Source: Nitrospiria bacterium (lineage in GTDB: Bacteria > Nitrospirota > Nitrospiria > DASWJH01). From it: a DNA stretch of 44,215 nt. Positions 17,364 to 24,889 of the stretch are shown here, piece by piece; the stretch's first letter is position 1; each line of letters begins with the position of its first letter. The stretch is from assembly GCA_036397255.1 (NCBI GenBank), contig DASWJH010000025.1, positions 1 to 44,215 on the forward strand, written 5' to 3'. Made by a program: the position numbers and the translations under genes. The notes beneath the pieces are model-generated. The model worked only from the letters and a program-made list of their open reading frames with translations, was not told where the DNA came from and searched no databases.

Positions 17364-18983
17364 TCAAACACTTTCTACGATAGGATAGGCCAAACTGGTT
17401 ACATGGTGATTGATCCGCTTCAAATTGGTTAAAATATCTAAATGGAGCGCGCTGGTTTCAATGGATTCTCGCAACCCTTGGTGAAGGCGTTCGATATGAG
17501 CCTGGCGGAGACCTCTTTCGTGGTGGTTGATTGAAACTTTTTCTTGGATCACCCGTTGGGCCAATTCCATATCTTGACTCGCAAACGCCGAAAGGGCAAG
17601 TTCAAAATTTCGGGAAACCATACCATGAAACTCCACAATTTCTTTTAATCCCTGCTCAGAAAATTTCAATCCTTGATATATTTTCTTCTTTCCAATATCC
17701 ATTAGGTTTTTATCGATAATATCCCCAATATTTTCTAAATCACTGATGAGTGCAAGCAGCGCCACCTCCCGCTCGGATTGATCTTCCGATAAGGATTTGG
17801 AGGAAAGCTTGGTTAAATAAAGCTTGATCTCCCGGTCCAGCAGGTCAACCCAATCATCCCTTTTCTCGATATCTTCCAATAAGTCCTGATTATTCTCCTG
17901 AAAAACTTTCACGGTATCTTTCATCATTTCTTGAACCACATCCGCCATTCGGAGGGCTTCCCGGGTCGCCAATCCAAGGGCAATAGAGGGGGAATCCAAC
18001 ACATGGGGATCCAGGTATTTGGGTCTTAATTTACGATTGAGATCGGGTTGCTCCGGAACCATCCGGGTGACCAGCAAGGCCAGCGGGGTCGCAAAAGGAA
18101 GAAAAAGAGCGGTAATCCCAATATTAAAAAGGGTATGGGCATTTGCAATTTGCCGAGGAACCGAAGCGCTGATTGACACCACCCCCTGCTCAAACAAACC
18201 CATAAATGGAAAAACCACCAAAACCCCTAAAACTTTAAACAGGGTATGCGCCACCGCAACCCGCTTGGCTTCCGTATTTCCCCCCATGCTAGCCACCAAC
18301 GCCATTGCGCAGGTTCCCACATTGGCCCCTAAAATAATCGGTATGGCAGATGAAAGGGGCATTAACCCTTGTGACGCAAAGGCAAGGGCAATGCCGATGA
18401 CCGCCGCACTGCTGTGCATGATGGCGGTTAAAATGGCCGCCAGAATAACCCCCCAAATGGGGCTTTCGCTTAACTGAAAAAGGAGATCCCTGGCTAAATC
18501 ACTTTCGCGCAAAGGAATCATGGAATCGGAAAGGGTTTTAAGGGCCAAAAAGATAAATCCAAAACCCAAAATGGTAAGACCCGATGAGCGCAACTTTCGC
18601 TGTTTCCCTAGGAAAAAGAGGGCGAAACCCAATGCAATCATGAGTAGGGAATAATCGAAAACCTGAAAGGCGATGAGCTGAACGGTTAATGTGGTTCCGA
18701 TATCAGCCCCGAGAATAATGGCAATGGTTTGCCTAAGGGTGATGAGTCCCGCACTGGTAAACCCCACCAACATGACCGTGGTTGCACTACTGCTTTGAAG
18801 AATTCCGGTAATGGCAGCTCCGATGCCCACACCGAGAAAACGGTTTCGTGTCACGGTACCCAGGATTTGTCGAAGACGACCTCCCGCCACATCTTGGAGG
18901 CCTTTGCCGGTAAGGTGCAACCCGTAAAGGAGTAAGGCAATTCCTCCCAAAAGACCAAAAATCATCGGTTGAATCCCGTTCAA
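17364..18983 (-). CDS. Na/Pi cotransporter family protein with C-terminal PhoU-like domain
   Basis: A 539-residue inner-membrane phosphate transporter of the NptA/YjbB family. Two repeated membrane halves each carry the signature near QSSSATT (residues 64-70) and MHSSAA, with GADIGTT and GANVGT following. The last ~200 residues are helical and PhoU-like (LEDIEKRDDWVDLLDREIKLYLTKL; ISDLENIGDIIDKNL), a regulatory cap common in bacterial members. Its start overlaps the gpsA stop by 4 bp and its stop overlaps the alternative larB start. Phosphate uptake beside glycerol-3-phosphate synthesis makes biochemical sense. Confidence 0.92.
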   Translation of the reverse strand: MNGIQPMIFGLLGGIALLLYGLHLTGKGLQDVAGGRLRQILGTVTRNRFLGVGIGAAITGILQSSSATTVMLVGFTSAGLITLRQTIAIILGADIGTTLTVQLIAFQVFDYSLLMIALGFALFFLGKQRKLRSSGLTILGFGFIFLALKTLSDSMIPLRESDLARDLLFQLSESPIWGVILAAILTAIMHSSAAVIGIALAFASQGLMPLSSAIPIILGANVGTCAMALVASMGGNTEAKRVAVAHTLFKVLGVLVVFPFMGLFEQGVVSISASVPRQIANAHTLFNIGITALFLPFATPLALLVTRMVPEQPDLNRKLRPKYLDPHVLDSPSIALGLATREALRMADVVQEMMKDTVKVFQENNQDLLEDIEKRDDWVDLLDREIKLYLTKLSSKSLSEDQSEREVALLALISDLENIGDIIDKNLMDIGKKKIYQGLKFSEQGLKEIVEFHGMVSRNFELALSAFASQDMELAQRVIQEKVSINHHERGLRQAHIERLHQGLRESIETSALHLDILTNLKRINHHVTSLAYPIVESV

Positions 18984-19996
18984 TCCGCCCCCGTTTCATC
19001 CCCTGGAGGCCCCTCCATGAGACTACGCAAAGCTTTTTGAGGATCTTTTCCCTCGAAAAGAAGAGCGTGAACCTGGGAAACAATAGGCATGCGGACCTGG
19101 AACTTTTGGGCTAACCGATGGGCGGCCTGGGTGGTTCGGACCCCCTCGGCCACCATATGCATTTCCTGAAGAATCGTTTGTAAAGCAACCCCTTCACCCA
19201 ACCGAAAACCCACCCGCCGATTTCGGCTGAGCTCACCGGTACAGGTTAATATGAGATCCCCGATTCCCGATAGGCCGTAAAAGGTCTGTTGCTCCCCCCC
19301 CATGGCTGTTCCCAACCGCGTGATTTCAAGAAGCCCCCTTGTAATTAATGCCGCACGGCTGTTAAAACCCAATCCCAATCCGTCTGCAACACCCGCCGCA
19401 ATGGCCATCACGTTTTTGAGCGCCCCTCCGATTTGCACGCCAACCAGATCACTGCTGGTGTAGACTCGAAAACAGGGAGTGGTAAAAACCCCTTGGAGTT
19501 CTTGGGCCACCGAATTATTTTCTGAGGCTAATGTGACTAAAGTGGGTGAACCCTGGGCGACTTCCCGCGCAAAACTGGGTCCGGAAAGGACAGCAAGATA
19601 CGGGTGGACCGAAGAGGGAAGCGTCTGTTTCATCACATCGGTCATGAGAGACAGGCTATCCGTTTCAATTCCCTTGGTCGCACTGACAATGGGAACCGGT
19701 TGAGAAAGAAGCGGGGCAAGGGTAGAGAGAACACCCCTTGCAAAATGAGAGGGAACTGAAAAAACAAGAAGGGAGGAATCCTCCAGGGCTTCCTCCAATG
19801 AGTTGGTAACATGAAGAGAAGGGTTTAAATAAATTCCTGGAAGAAAGGTTTCATTTTCCCTTTTTTCCAAAATTTGTCGGACCACCTCTTTTTCGAACAC
19901 CCAAAGGCGGACCACATATCCTTTCTCTATGAGGAGATGGGCTAAAGCGGTTCCCCAACTTCCTCCTCCAATTACTGATAGGGTTTTCTGGGACAA
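18980..19996 (-). CDS. gpsA: Glycerol-3-phosphate dehydrogenase [NAD(P)+]
   Basis: Reduces dihydroxyacetone phosphate to sn-glycerol-3-phosphate, the backbone of phospholipids. The 338-residue protein has the dinucleotide site VIGGGSWGTALA at about 8-19, FSVPSHFAR, SATKGIE, SGPSFAREVAQG, GGALKNVMAIAAGVADGLGLGFNSRAALITRGL with the catalytic lysine, and GIGDLILTC. The start is a TTG, supported by a TGAGG site about 7 bases upstream and a near-perfect promoter 25-60 bases upstream. First gene of the minus-strand operon. Confidence 0.97.
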   Translation of the reverse strand: MSQKTLSVIGGGSWGTALAHLLIEKGYVVRLWVFEKEVVRQILEKRENETFLPGIYLNPSLHVTNSLEEALEDSSLLVFSVPSHFARGVLSTLAPLLSQPVPIVSATKGIETDSLSLMTDVMKQTLPSSVHPYLAVLSGPSFAREVAQGSPTLVTLASENNSVAQELQGVFTTPCFRVYTSSDLVGVQIGGALKNVMAIAAGVADGLGLGFNSRAALITRGLLEITRLGTAMGGEQQTFYGLSGIGDLILTCTGELSRNRRVGFRLGEGVALQTILQEMHMVAEGVRTTQAAHRLAQKFQVRMPIVSQVHALLFEGKDPQKALRSLMEGPPGDETGAD

Positions 19997-20028
19997 GGGT
20001 AGACCTCAAATTTAGGAAAAGCATCTAT

Positions 20029-20056
20029 ATTATAAAGGAGCAAAAAAGAGTGTCAA
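20029..20056 (-). promoter_or_regulatory. Consensus sigma-70 promoter of the gpsA operon
   Basis: On the minus strand TTGACA (20056-20051), a 16-bp spacer, then TATAAT (20034-20029): both hexamers are perfect. The start would lie near 20022, giving a 5' leader of about 25 nt before the gpsA TTG. Confidence 0.75.
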
Positions 20057-20083
20057 GGTAAGTTAACCGGTTTTTTGGGCTGC

Positions 20084-20112
20084 TTGCTGGATTGTGAAGC
20101 TTATGATATATT
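20084..20112 (+). promoter_or_regulatory. Candidate promoter of the prepilin peptidase gene
   Basis: TTGCTG (20084-20089), a 17-bp spacer, then TATATT (20107-20112), about 50 bases before the ATG at 20163. It is divergent from and not overlapping the gpsA promoter. Confidence 0.5.
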
Positions 20113-20162
20113 TTTAGCATCCCATTGGAATTATTGAATTTCCTACTCTGGAGTCGAGGATA

Positions 20163-20915
20163 ATGAATGATATGGTCTTGACATTCCTGGTGGGAGCCAT
20201 TATTGGAAGCTTCCTCAATGTCTGTATTTACCGGCTTCCCCGGAAGGAATCCATCGTTTTCCCCGTATCCCATTGCCCTAATTGCCAAACTCCCATTCCC
20301 TTTTATCATAATATTCCCATTCTAAGTTTCCTGTTGCTTCGGGGAAAATGCGTGTCGTGTCAAAAACCCATTCACTGGCGATACCCGCTTGTAGAGTTGA
20401 TCAATGCGTTTGGGTATATTTATATTTTCTCCGTTTTCGGAATGGGATGGATCAGTGCCACCTACGCGCTCCTCTTCTCTACACTATTGGTCGTTACCTT
20501 TATTGATTTGGAGCATAAAATCATTCCGGATTCCATTACCCTTCCCGGAATGGGCCTTGGCCTGCTGGCAGCTTCCACAGTTTTACCCCCGGGGTTTATC
20601 GATTCTCTCATCGGTCTCTTATTGGGAGGAGGGTTTTTTTATCTCATCGCGGTGGTCAGCAGGGGTGGAATGGGGGGAGGGGATATTAAACTCATTGCGA
20701 TGATTGGAGCCTTCCTTGGATGGCAAAATGTACTGATGACCATTTTTGTTGGGGCTTTGGCGGGCTCCGTTGTAGGAATCTTTTTAATGATCTTCAGGGG
20801 AAAGGGAAGAAAATACGCAGTCCCATTTGGTCCATTTCTTGCTCTCGGAGCGGTGGTTTCCCTTCTATGGAACCAGGAAATCCTGAATTGGTACCTTTTG
20901 CTGCTCCGATCCTAA
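20163..20915 (+). CDS. pilD: Type IV prepilin peptidase / N-methyltransferase (PilD/GspO)
   Basis: An inner-membrane aspartic protease that cleaves prepilin leader peptides and methylates the new N-terminus. The 250-residue protein begins with the conserved GSFLNVCIYRLPR. It has the zinc-type pairs CPNC and CVSC at about residues 38-62, typical of bifunctional enzymes, and the two catalytic aspartates in FIDLEHKIIPD and GGGDIK, with about eight membrane segments. It opens the pilus block and is followed after 10 bases by the sensor kinase. Its natural substrates (FimT-, PilV-, PilW-like) are encoded 6-8 kb downstream. Confidence 0.96.
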   Translation: MNDMVLTFLVGAIIGSFLNVCIYRLPRKESIVFPVSHCPNCQTPIPFYHNIPILSFLLLRGKCVSCQKPIHWRYPLVELINAFGYIYIFSVFGMGWISATYALLFSTLLVVTFIDLEHKIIPDSITLPGMGLGLLAASTVLPPGFIDSLIGLLLGGGFFYLIAVVSRGGMGGGDIKLIAMIGAFLGWQNVLMTIFVGALAGSVVGIFLMIFRGKGRKYAVPFGPFLALGAVVSLLWNQEILNWYLLLLRS

Positions 20916-20925
20916 AAGAATTAAA

Positions 20926-22851
20926 ATGAGCTTTAGAAAAAAAGGACAATCAAATAGTTGGCCTTTGGTGCGTCACCCCCTTTTTGAAAAAGGTGAGATC
21001 ACCATCGCCACACAGCTGAAGCTCGTGTTTTTTGTTCTTCTTTCCTTTTTGGTTTTACTGAGCTTCCACCTTTGGACCAATCTCAAAGACCAATCCAAAA
21101 TACTGCAGCAGGTGGAACAGGATAGGTTAAACCAAGCCAGTCTCCTGCTTCTCCGTGAGATCCATCAACATTCCTTGGAGGGAAAGACCTTGGCCCCCGT
21201 CCTTAAACAATGGGTCGCTCAATTTAGTGTGGACCGATTAACGGTTTTGGATTCCCAGGGGAATGACATCGCCCAAGTCTCCAATTTCTCAGATCCCACA
21301 ACACCCAGATCTTATCTATCAGCGGAGGACCGAGCCCAAGTCCTGAAGGGCTATTCTTTAACCCTTCACACGGAAGGAAATGGCCATTGGAACATGTACC
21401 TCCCCATTCGAAAAGGAGAGGACCCGGTTTCCGGAATTTTGCAAATCGAAAATCAGGAAACACGTTTTAGGGTTCCAGACAGTTCAACCGCTACCTCTCT
21501 TCTCTTAAAACTCTTCGGGGTTGCAGGAGCCACTGTTTTAGGATATTCCTTTATTCGAACGGGGGTCCTGTCCTGGCGGAAACAACGTCAATCCCCAGAG
21601 GATATCATTCTACCCAACGAAATTAAAAAAGAAATTCATTTTAAACGGGACCAGAACGATTTTGTACTGGATACGTTCCAAAGTGTGGTCCATGAACTCA
21701 AAGAAAAAGAACAGGAACTAGAGCGCCTTCGAAACGCCGCTGAAGAAAAAGTACGGGATATCGAGAGCTATAACGAAAATATCTTAAGATCCGTATCCAG
21801 CGGGGTCATTACCTTTAACCCGAACCGTGAAATCACCACCTTCAATTCGGCCGCAGAGAAAATCCTTGGAATTCCATCTGACCAAATGGTGGGATTTTCA
21901 TGTGAAGGTGCGTTTGGGCCCAACAGTCCGGTCTATCAACTTTTGGAACGGGCACTGAAGGATGAACAGCCCACGGCCCGGCAAGAGTTCGAAATGCAGT
22001 GGCCCGATCAGCGAAAAATTTGGGTGGGGGTGAGCACCTCATTATTGCGGGATCAACGGGAAAGGATCATTGGTGCGACCTGCGTATTTACGGACCTTAC
22101 CGAAATTCGTCGTCTTCAGGAACAGGTTGAATTAAAAAAGCGGCTAACCGTATTAGGGGAAATGTCAGCGGGTATTGCCCATGAGTTTCGGAATTTTATG
22201 GGAACCATTCTGGGTTTTGCCAAGCTTCTCTCCAAACAGGTAGACCCTCACGATCCCATGCAAAGTATGATTGACGCCATTATTCAAGAGCTTCGTGCCA
22301 TGGAGCATTTAATTTCAGAATTACTAAATTTCAGTAAAAATACCGACATCAACTGCCAAGCCTTGGCCTTGAAACCGTTTCTGGAAAACGTGATGAACAA
22401 AGTCCCAAAAAGGGAGGATGAAAAACCATGGGAGATTGTCATGGAAATTCCCGAAAATCTTCCCCCCATTTATGGGGATGAAATTCTCCTCCGACAGGCA
22501 TTCTCCAATTTAGCGAATAACGGGATAGACGCAATGGAAAATGGTGGAGTCCTTCGCGTCGCCGCTTACCTGATTCCACACTCCACCGTTGAAATTACCA
22601 TTCAGGATTCCGGCAAAGGGATACCCCCAGAGGATCTAGAAAAAATATTTCTCCCTTTCTTTACCACCAAGGAAAAGGGAACGGGAATGGGTTTGGCTTT
22701 GGTCCATAAAATTATCCTTTCCCATAATGGGAGAATTGAAGCCAAAAGTGAGGAGGGAAAAGGGTCAACATTTCATATTTACATCCCCACATGGGGAACC
22801 CTTTCTGAAACCTGCGGCGATAGGAAAAAAGGTGAGGAGTGCGGGGGCTAA
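20926..22851 (+). CDS. Sensor histidine kinase with PAS domain (PilS/NtrB-like)
   Basis: A 641-residue inner-membrane kinase that should phosphorylate the NtrC-type regulator encoded next. One membrane segment at about 31-50, a periplasmic sensory stretch at 51-190, a second membrane segment at 191-211, a coiled-coil linker at 255-285, a PAS domain at about 285-395, the phospho-acceptor His419 in AHEFRN, then the ATP-binding N box (NLANNGIDAMENGG), DSGKGIPPEDLEKIFLPFF and GTGMGLAL. Like PilS it sits in a pilus cluster, but it lacks the six-helix input domain of Pseudomonas PilS, so the signal is unknown. Confidence 0.92.
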   Translation: MSFRKKGQSNSWPLVRHPLFEKGEITIATQLKLVFFVLLSFLVLLSFHLWTNLKDQSKILQQVEQDRLNQASLLLLREIHQHSLEGKTLAPVLKQWVAQFSVDRLTVLDSQGNDIAQVSNFSDPTTPRSYLSAEDRAQVLKGYSLTLHTEGNGHWNMYLPIRKGEDPVSGILQIENQETRFRVPDSSTATSLLLKLFGVAGATVLGYSFIRTGVLSWRKQRQSPEDIILPNEIKKEIHFKRDQNDFVLDTFQSVVHELKEKEQELERLRNAAEEKVRDIESYNENILRSVSSGVITFNPNREITTFNSAAEKILGIPSDQMVGFSCEGAFGPNSPVYQLLERALKDEQPTARQEFEMQWPDQRKIWVGVSTSLLRDQRERIIGATCVFTDLTEIRRLQEQVELKKRLTVLGEMSAGIAHEFRNFMGTILGFAKLLSKQVDPHDPMQSMIDAIIQELRAMEHLISELLNFSKNTDINCQALALKPFLENVMNKVPKREDEKPWEIVMEIPENLPPIYGDEILLRQAFSNLANNGIDAMENGGVLRVAAYLIPHSTVEITIQDSGKGIPPEDLEKIFLPFFTTKEKGTGMGLALVHKIILSHNGRIEAKSEEGKGSTFHIYIPTWGTLSETCGDRKKGEECGG

Positions 22852-22923
22852 AGCCGTTGGAGGTTGGAAGCGATAGGCAGTTTGAGGTAAAAATCTCCCT
22901 TGCTGTCATTCCCTCTACCCCTC

Positions 22924-22956
22924 CGTCATTCCCGAATGATTTAATCGGGAATCCAG
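22924..22956 (+). repeat. Dispersed palindromic repeat, cgggaat/attcccg variant
   Basis: cgtcattcccgaatgatttaatcgggaatccag: the loop differs from the G/C-rich form and resembles the copies at 29318 and 35451. It is preceded by a leader (ggttggaagc...ttgaggtaaaaa..ctccc) shared with 22960-23002 and 35409-35450. This 658-bp gap (22852-23509) holds no gene. Confidence 0.85.
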
Positions 22957-23002
22957 AAGGTTGGAGGTGATAGGCCAGATTGAGGTAAAAACCTCCCCTT
23001 GG

Positions 23003-23057
23003 CGTCATTCCCGCGGAGCTTGTCCCCGTATGGTTTAAGCGGGGAGCCGGAATCCAG
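23003..23057 (+). repeat. Long palindromic repeat with nested inner stem, copy 1
   Basis: The cgtcattcccgc...gaatccag frame encloses an inner stem, gcggagcttgtcccc-gtatggtttaa-gcggggagc. The copy at 23321 is the same apart from gccgg for gcggg near the end. Confidence 0.9.
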
Positions 23058-23101
23058 AAATGCAACGGAAAGGGAGTTTTATATTATAAAATCTCCCCTA
23101 A

Positions 23102-23130
23102 CCCCTCTTTTCCAAAGAGGGGAGTTTTTT
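23102..23130 (+). terminator. Rho-independent terminator after the sensor kinase gene
   Basis: CCCCTCTTT (23102-23110) pairs with AAAGAGGGG (23114-23122), followed by AG and six Ts. It lies 250 bp behind the kinase gene. It may also be a member of the ccccctttggaaaaggggg repeat class present at 23172-23191, so its role is uncertain. Confidence 0.5.
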
Positions 23131-23320
23131 AGGAATTTTCCCCTTTAGAAAAAGGGGGCCTCCGTTTCTCTCCCCCTTTGGAAAAGGGGGAATAAGGGGG
23201 ATTTGAGGATTTAGTTTTTTCTCTGAATACACCGCAGTTTTGCTGCGGGGATCTTTATTAAGGTTTTTTGGGCTTTAAAACGAGTGTTGCATCTTGGAAA
23301 AACATTTAAAAAATTGATGC

Positions 23321-23375
23321 CGTCATTCCCGCGGAGCTTGTCCCCGTATGGTTTAAGCGGGGAGCGGGAATCCAG
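23321..23375 (+). repeat. Long palindromic repeat with nested inner stem, copy 2
   Basis: Near-identical to the copy at 23003-23057, in the same orientation, 318 bp away. The flanks differ, so this is not a simple tandem duplication of the whole gap. Confidence 0.9.
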
Positions 23376-23509
23376 TTCAGAAAGACTTGATTCGGGGTCA
23401 AGCCCAGAATGACTGTCAATGTAAGGAAATTATGACGCAATTAACAAGATTTACTAAACAAACAAGAAAAACGAGACTTAGTCATGGCCTATGAGAGGAC
23501 GGAAAGTAT

Positions 23510-24889
23510 ATGAGTTTAATTTTGGTAGTGGAAGATAAAGAAAGTATGGCTCAAATGTTATCGGAAACCTTGAAGGTTGCAGGGTATCAAGTACTTCTGG
23601 CCAAAGACGGGAGGGAGGCCAGTCAACGGCTAAAAGAAAAAAAAGTTGACCTGGTTTTAACGGACCTTAAACTTCCTCATAAAGGAGGCCTCGAGGTGTT
23701 ACATGAGTCCATGGAAAGAAACCCACTCACCCCGGTCATTCTCATGACGGCCTTTGGAACTGTAGAAAATGCGGTCAAAGCGGTAAAAGAAGGGGCGTAT
23801 GATTTTCTGACCAAACCCGTTGACCCTGATCACCTGTTACTTTTAATGGAAAAGGCTCTTGAAAAACAAAAGCTGTTGAAGGAAAATATGGTTCTTCGGG
23901 ATGAGTTCTCAGGGCACCTAAAATTTCCAACGATCATTGGAAAAAGCCCCCCCATGGTTCAGTTGTTTGAAAATATTCAAAAAGTTTCCCAAAGTCATTC
24001 CACCGTTCTTTTATTGGGAGAAAGCGGAACGGGAAAGGAACTCTTTGCCCGGGCCATTCATTATTTAAGCCCCCGGAAGGACGGGCCCTTTGTGGCGGTC
24101 AACTGTGCCGCGATTCCACGGGAGCTCCTTGAAACTGAATTTTTTGGTCATGAGCGCGGCGCTTTCACCGGAGCCGTAGGGAAAAAAATGGGAAAATTTG
24201 AGCTGGCCGACAAGGGAACAATTTTCATGGATGAAATCGGAGATCTAGACCTCTCCCTCCAGGCAAAACTTCTGCGTGTATTAGAGGGCTCAGAGTTTAC
24301 CCGTGTGGGGGGAACAACCCGATTAAAAATGGATGTACGAGTGGTGGCCGCAACCAATAAACAACTGCAGCCCATGGTTTCTAAAAACACTTTTCGGGAA
24401 GACCTTTATTATCGCCTAAGCGTGTTTCCCCTTATCATTCCCCCCCTTCGGGAGAGACGGGAAGACATACCTGCTTTGGTGGAACATTTCCTCAACTATT
24501 ACAGCCGGGAAACCAAAAAAGAGATCATGGGCATGACTCCGGACGGGTTGAAAAAATTAATGAACCATCCCTGGACCGGAAATGTCCGGGAACTGCAAAA
24601 CTGTATTGAACGGGCGGTAATTTTAACCGAGGGAAAACAGATTGGGCTAAATCATTTGGGGTTGAATGAAAATCGAAGTGAACAAAACTTCACGGAAATT
24701 CCTTTTGAAGGGACCTTGCAACAAGCCAGTGCCGCTGCCACCCGTTATGTCGAATCTCAGATGATCCGGAAGGTTTTAAAAGACACAGGGGGCAATAAAA
24801 CCAAAGCCGCGGAAATTCTTCAGGTCAGCTACAAAACCCTTCTGACGAAGATAAAGGAGTACGACATTGAAAAACCCAACCATTCCTGA
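23510..24889 (+). CDS. NtrC-family sigma-54-dependent response regulator
   Basis: A 459-residue activator: receiver domain with phospho-acceptor Asp52 (LVLTDLKLP), an AAA+ domain with Walker A GESGTGKE near residue 170, the sigma-54 contact loop GAFTGA near 217, Walker B TIFMDEIGDLD, and a Fis-type helix-turn-helix at the C-terminus (GGNKTKAAEILQVSYKTLLTKI). It should be phosphorylated by the upstream kinase and open sigma-54 promoters, plausibly of pilus genes as PilR does. It is 658 bp from the kinase gene, the gap being filled with repeats. Its last codons overlap the next gene by 23 bp. Confidence 0.95.
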   Translation: MSLILVVEDKESMAQMLSETLKVAGYQVLLAKDGREASQRLKEKKVDLVLTDLKLPHKGGLEVLHESMERNPLTPVILMTAFGTVENAVKAVKEGAYDFLTKPVDPDHLLLLMEKALEKQKLLKENMVLRDEFSGHLKFPTIIGKSPPMVQLFENIQKVSQSHSTVLLLGESGTGKELFARAIHYLSPRKDGPFVAVNCAAIPRELLETEFFGHERGAFTGAVGKKMGKFELADKGTIFMDEIGDLDLSLQAKLLRVLEGSEFTRVGGTTRLKMDVRVVAATNKQLQPMVSKNTFREDLYYRLSVFPLIIPPLRERREDIPALVEHFLNYYSRETKKEIMGMTPDGLKKLMNHPWTGNVRELQNCIERAVILTEGKQIGLNHLGLNENRSEQNFTEIPFEGTLQQASAAATRYVESQMIRKVLKDTGGNKTKAAEILQVSYKTLLTKIKEYDIEKPNHS

